56,327 nt of DNA from a virus, in IMG/VR virus record IMGVR_UViG_3300022665_000963, positions 1 to 56,327 of that record; one strand, 5' to 3'. Under the pieces are notes generated by a model. It was not told the DNA's origin. It made no database searches and saw only the letters and a program-made list of their open reading frames with translations. The translations under genes and the position numbers were made by a program. Within the stretch, counting starts at the first letter, position 1. Every line of letters begins with the position of its first letter. This document shows, in pieces, positions 54,359 through 56,327 of this stretch.

Positions 54359-54554
54359 GTGTCATATCCGCCCATGGCACTATTTCCCAGTCTACCTTTG
54401 GAAAGTTAGTCCATTTATGTGTTAATTCCTTACCTAGATATAAGGAATTAAACTGGGCTTTTATGAGGGTAGGATCTGGATGCTCCATGAGTAAAGCTTT
54501 CTCATGTCGTAGATGTTCGTATGGCCCCCGATAAACTCCTCTTTTCATCGTCAT
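54345..54554 (-). CDS. Small unknown protein, 69 aa
   Basis: ATG overlaps the cupin-like gene by 14 nt at its 3' end. Sequence KRGVYRGPYEHLRHEKALLM, ending DWEIVPWADMTHDTT; no motif recognised. Less GC-rich than the replication genes. Confidence 0.45.
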   Translation of the reverse strand: MTMKRGVYRGPYEHLRHEKALLMEHPDPTLIKAQFNSLYLGKELTHKWTNFPKVDWEIVPWADMTHDTT

Positions 54555-54622
54555 ATCATTACTTCTTGTTGATTAAATTCATATCAAGTATAACGTCCCA
54601 TCCCGAGATTTATCCCATCAAG

Positions 54623-54886
54623 TCATTCATTCTTTGGGATGTAAGTTAATCCATGATGTTTTGCAACCTTTTCAGGAGTCATACCCTTCTTACCACGTGT
54701 CGTGTACGACCTGACTAACTGCGTTACCATTGCTTTTTCAACCGTCGCGACCAACTTAGAAGTTTCTTCTCTTATGTCATCCAGTTCATCAACTTCAGCC
54801 TTCATGGATATGAAATGCTCTGTGCCCTCATAGTTACTTGTATTGACCCGCACAGAACGTGATACACATATCTCTTTTATGAACAT
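54623..54886 (-). CDS. Conserved early-type phage protein, 87 aa
   Basis: Begins MFIKEICVSRSVRVNTSNYE; this pattern of a short strand pair followed by an acidic helix (VDELDDIREETSKLVATVEK) is seen in small phage proteins that neighbour RecB-like nucleases. C-terminus: GLTYIPKNE. AT-richer than the upstream exonuclease gene, eight bases away. Confidence 0.6.
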   Translation of the reverse strand: MFIKEICVSRSVRVNTSNYEGTEHFISMKAEVDELDDIREETSKLVATVEKAMVTQLVRSYTTRGKKGMTPEKVAKHHGLTYIPKNE

Positions 54887-54893
54887 GATATAA

Positions 54894-56318
54894 TCAATCC
54901 TCTACGTCGTCGAAGTCTGAGGCAGGGTCCACCACCACGGCGGGACGCTTGTCGTCCTCTGCCGCCATCGTCAGGCCGCCCTCGGGCTTCACCAGCAGCC
55001 TGTCATTGAACTTCTGCCTGTCCGCCTTGGGAAGTAGCTTCTCGACCTTCGGTCCGGTCAGGAATACTGGTTCGGTGTGCAGCTCGTCCTCCGTCAGACC
55101 GAAGTCCTCGACCAGTTCCCTGACGATGTCCTCCTCGGACACCTCCTCGACCGTGGCCTCATCGCCCTCCACCTCCGAGGCGATACGTCGCTGGTTTATC
55201 CACTTGCGGCCGCTGGACCGCTTGCGGACGATCTTGAAGCCGTCGATTGTACCCCCCGCCAGGAGCTTGGTCTCGGCGCTCGCCTTGACCTCCTTGCTCC
55301 ACTTGTCGAGGAACGGTATCCAGGGCAGCACGATCGCCAGCAGGTTCTCGCCCGGCGTCTCCACCTTCTCGGGCTCGTCGTCGAAGTCGATGCAGGCGAG
55401 CTCCTGCGCCTTGGCCAGGACCGCTGGACAGGTGGCCTTCAGCTCACAGAAGGTGCAGTGGGACCCGTCCTTTCCGACGGACAGGAGTCCCAAGCTATAG
55501 AGATTATCGAGGGAATTACTGCTCTCGACTTCAGCCCTGGCCAAATCAACCCGCTTCGCCTTCGTGACGAGCCAGTCCTTCCACTTCACGAGCTCTGCGA
55601 CCGTGGTCTCCTCGCTCATTATGCCATCGGACGGGGCCTGCAGGTGCCTCGGTTGGCAGATCGTGTACCTCACGACGTCGTAGCCCATGCCCTCCGTGAC
55701 GAGCAGGGCGCCCAGCGCATAGGACCTGAGCTGCATGTTCCCCCCGACGGGCACGAAGACCCCCGCGCCGTGCTTGTAGTCCACGACCTCCAGGACCTCG
55801 GGCCAGGCGTCTATGATGACGTCCCCGGTCCCGCCGGTGTCATCCCTCTCGGGCAGGGGCACGACGTGGGCCTCGAGGCGCACGACGCCCCTCTCTACTA
55901 GGCCCCGTACCGCCTCCCGGATTGAGTGGTCTGTCAGACCGTCGTCAATCAATTCCAGCTCCATGCAGCGGCGTCCGACATAGTACACCATGCACTCGAC
56001 GGCCTCTATCATGTCGTTGTCCACCTCGAACACGACGCTGGTCGCCCCCTTGGGCCATCTGGCGCCCTCCTTCAGGATGGAGGTGCCCTCGTTGCCCTCA
56101 CTGTCCTCGACGATCACGATGAGCCGACCCTTGAAGCTGGAGGGCGCGAGGCCCCTCTCCAGGCACCTCTCCACCAGGGCGTGGGCACAGGTACCCATCT
56201 GTGCGTGATATCCCGAGCCCGCGCGCAGTTCGGGGTGGGCCTCGATGTACGCGGTGGACCCTGGGCAGGTTGTCCACTGTTTGGTCTGGCTGGCGCTCAG
56301 CCTGGCATGTCTTGTCAT
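54894..56318 (-). CDS. RecB/Cas4-like exonuclease (DUF2800)
   Basis: 474 residues. N-terminus LSASQTKQWTTCPGSTAYIE with Cys18, His46 (AHALVE), Asp166 (GTGDVIIDAW), Asp180 and Lys182 (VVDYKHG), all PD-(D/E)XK positions. Cys18 with Cys288, Cys291 and Cys297 (CTFCELKATC) predicts a [4Fe-4S] cluster. It would degrade DNA ends, perhaps with the helicase or ssDNA-binding protein in recombination. C-terminal tail acidic (DFDDVED). It starts nine bases from the window end, so its promoter lies outside. Confidence 0.85.
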   Translation of the reverse strand: MTRHARLSASQTKQWTTCPGSTAYIEAHPELRAGSGYHAQMGTCAHALVERCLERGLAPSSFKGRLIVIVEDSEGNEGTSILKEGARWPKGATSVVFEVDNDMIEAVECMVYYVGRRCMELELIDDGLTDHSIREAVRGLVERGVVRLEAHVVPLPERDDTGGTGDVIIDAWPEVLEVVDYKHGAGVFVPVGGNMQLRSYALGALLVTEGMGYDVVRYTICQPRHLQAPSDGIMSEETTVAELVKWKDWLVTKAKRVDLARAEVESSNSLDNLYSLGLLSVGKDGSHCTFCELKATCPAVLAKAQELACIDFDDEPEKVETPGENLLAIVLPWIPFLDKWSKEVKASAETKLLAGGTIDGFKIVRKRSSGRKWINQRRIASEVEGDEATVEEVSEEDIVRELVEDFGLTEDELHTEPVFLTGPKVEKLLPKADRQKFNDRLLVKPEGGLTMAAEDDKRPAVVVDPASDFDDVED

Positions 56319-56327
56319 GTCACTTAT

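Overview
The window is a stretch of a tailed double-stranded DNA phage genome (Caudoviricetes). A long tape measure, NlpC/P60 and GTA-like distal tail genes and no contractile-sheath genes point to a siphovirus. The host should be Gram-negative: the lysis cassette has an inner-membrane spanin with an embedded outer-membrane lipoprotein spanin. Two strong sigma70-type promoters (TTTACA-17-TATAAT) fit a proteobacterial host. I see no integrase, repressor, tRNA or CRISPR array, so nothing here suggests lysogeny. The left end cuts a gene. The right end stops just upstream of a gene start.

Layout. 1-4.8 kb, plus strand: small unknown genes, terminase small and large subunits, and a helix-turn-helix protein. 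4.9-5.8 kb, minus strand: two unknown genes with their own promoter. 5.9-6.3 kb: largely non-coding divergent region. 6.3-18 kb, plus: portal, connectors, an adenine methyltransferase, a phospholipase-A2-like gene, minor head protein, three tandem AT-rich paralogs, prohead protease, a scaffold gene with a nested internal start, decoration protein, major capsid protein and neck genes. 18-32 kb, plus: an HNH endonuclease, tail tube, tail chaperones with a -1 frameshift, tape measure, distal tail/hub/peptidase/tip proteins and AT-rich tail-fibre-like genes. 32-34 kb, plus: endolysin, spanins and small membrane proteins. 33.7-35.3 kb, plus: a T5 A1-like metallophosphoesterase gene split by a frame change. 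35.5-56.3 kb, minus: nucleotide metabolism and replication, with class II ribonucleotide reductase, PD-(D/E)XK nucleases, dCMP deaminase, a thymidylate-synthase homolog, a MazG-like/dNMP kinase fusion, a DNA glycosylase, helicase, HD hydrolase, family A DNA polymerase, a GapR-like protein, an ssDNA-binding protein and exonucleases.

The most interesting prediction is a cytosine-modification route. The thymidylate-synthase homolog has Asp where thymidylate synthases have the substrate-selecting Asn, the change known from T4 dCMP hydroxymethylase. It is translationally coupled to a fused MazG-like pyrophosphohydrolase/dNMP kinase and sits beside dCMP deaminase. Together these could remove dCTP, modify dCMP and rephosphorylate it, as T4 does with gp56, gp42 and gp1.

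Other notable points are a scaffold product whose internal start coincides with a switch to optimal codons; a 140-bp element bounded by 22-bp inverted repeats with a 36-codon ORF inside; and three places where gene starts or gene ends are duplicated around short or accessory genes, as if genes were added by duplication-linked insertion.
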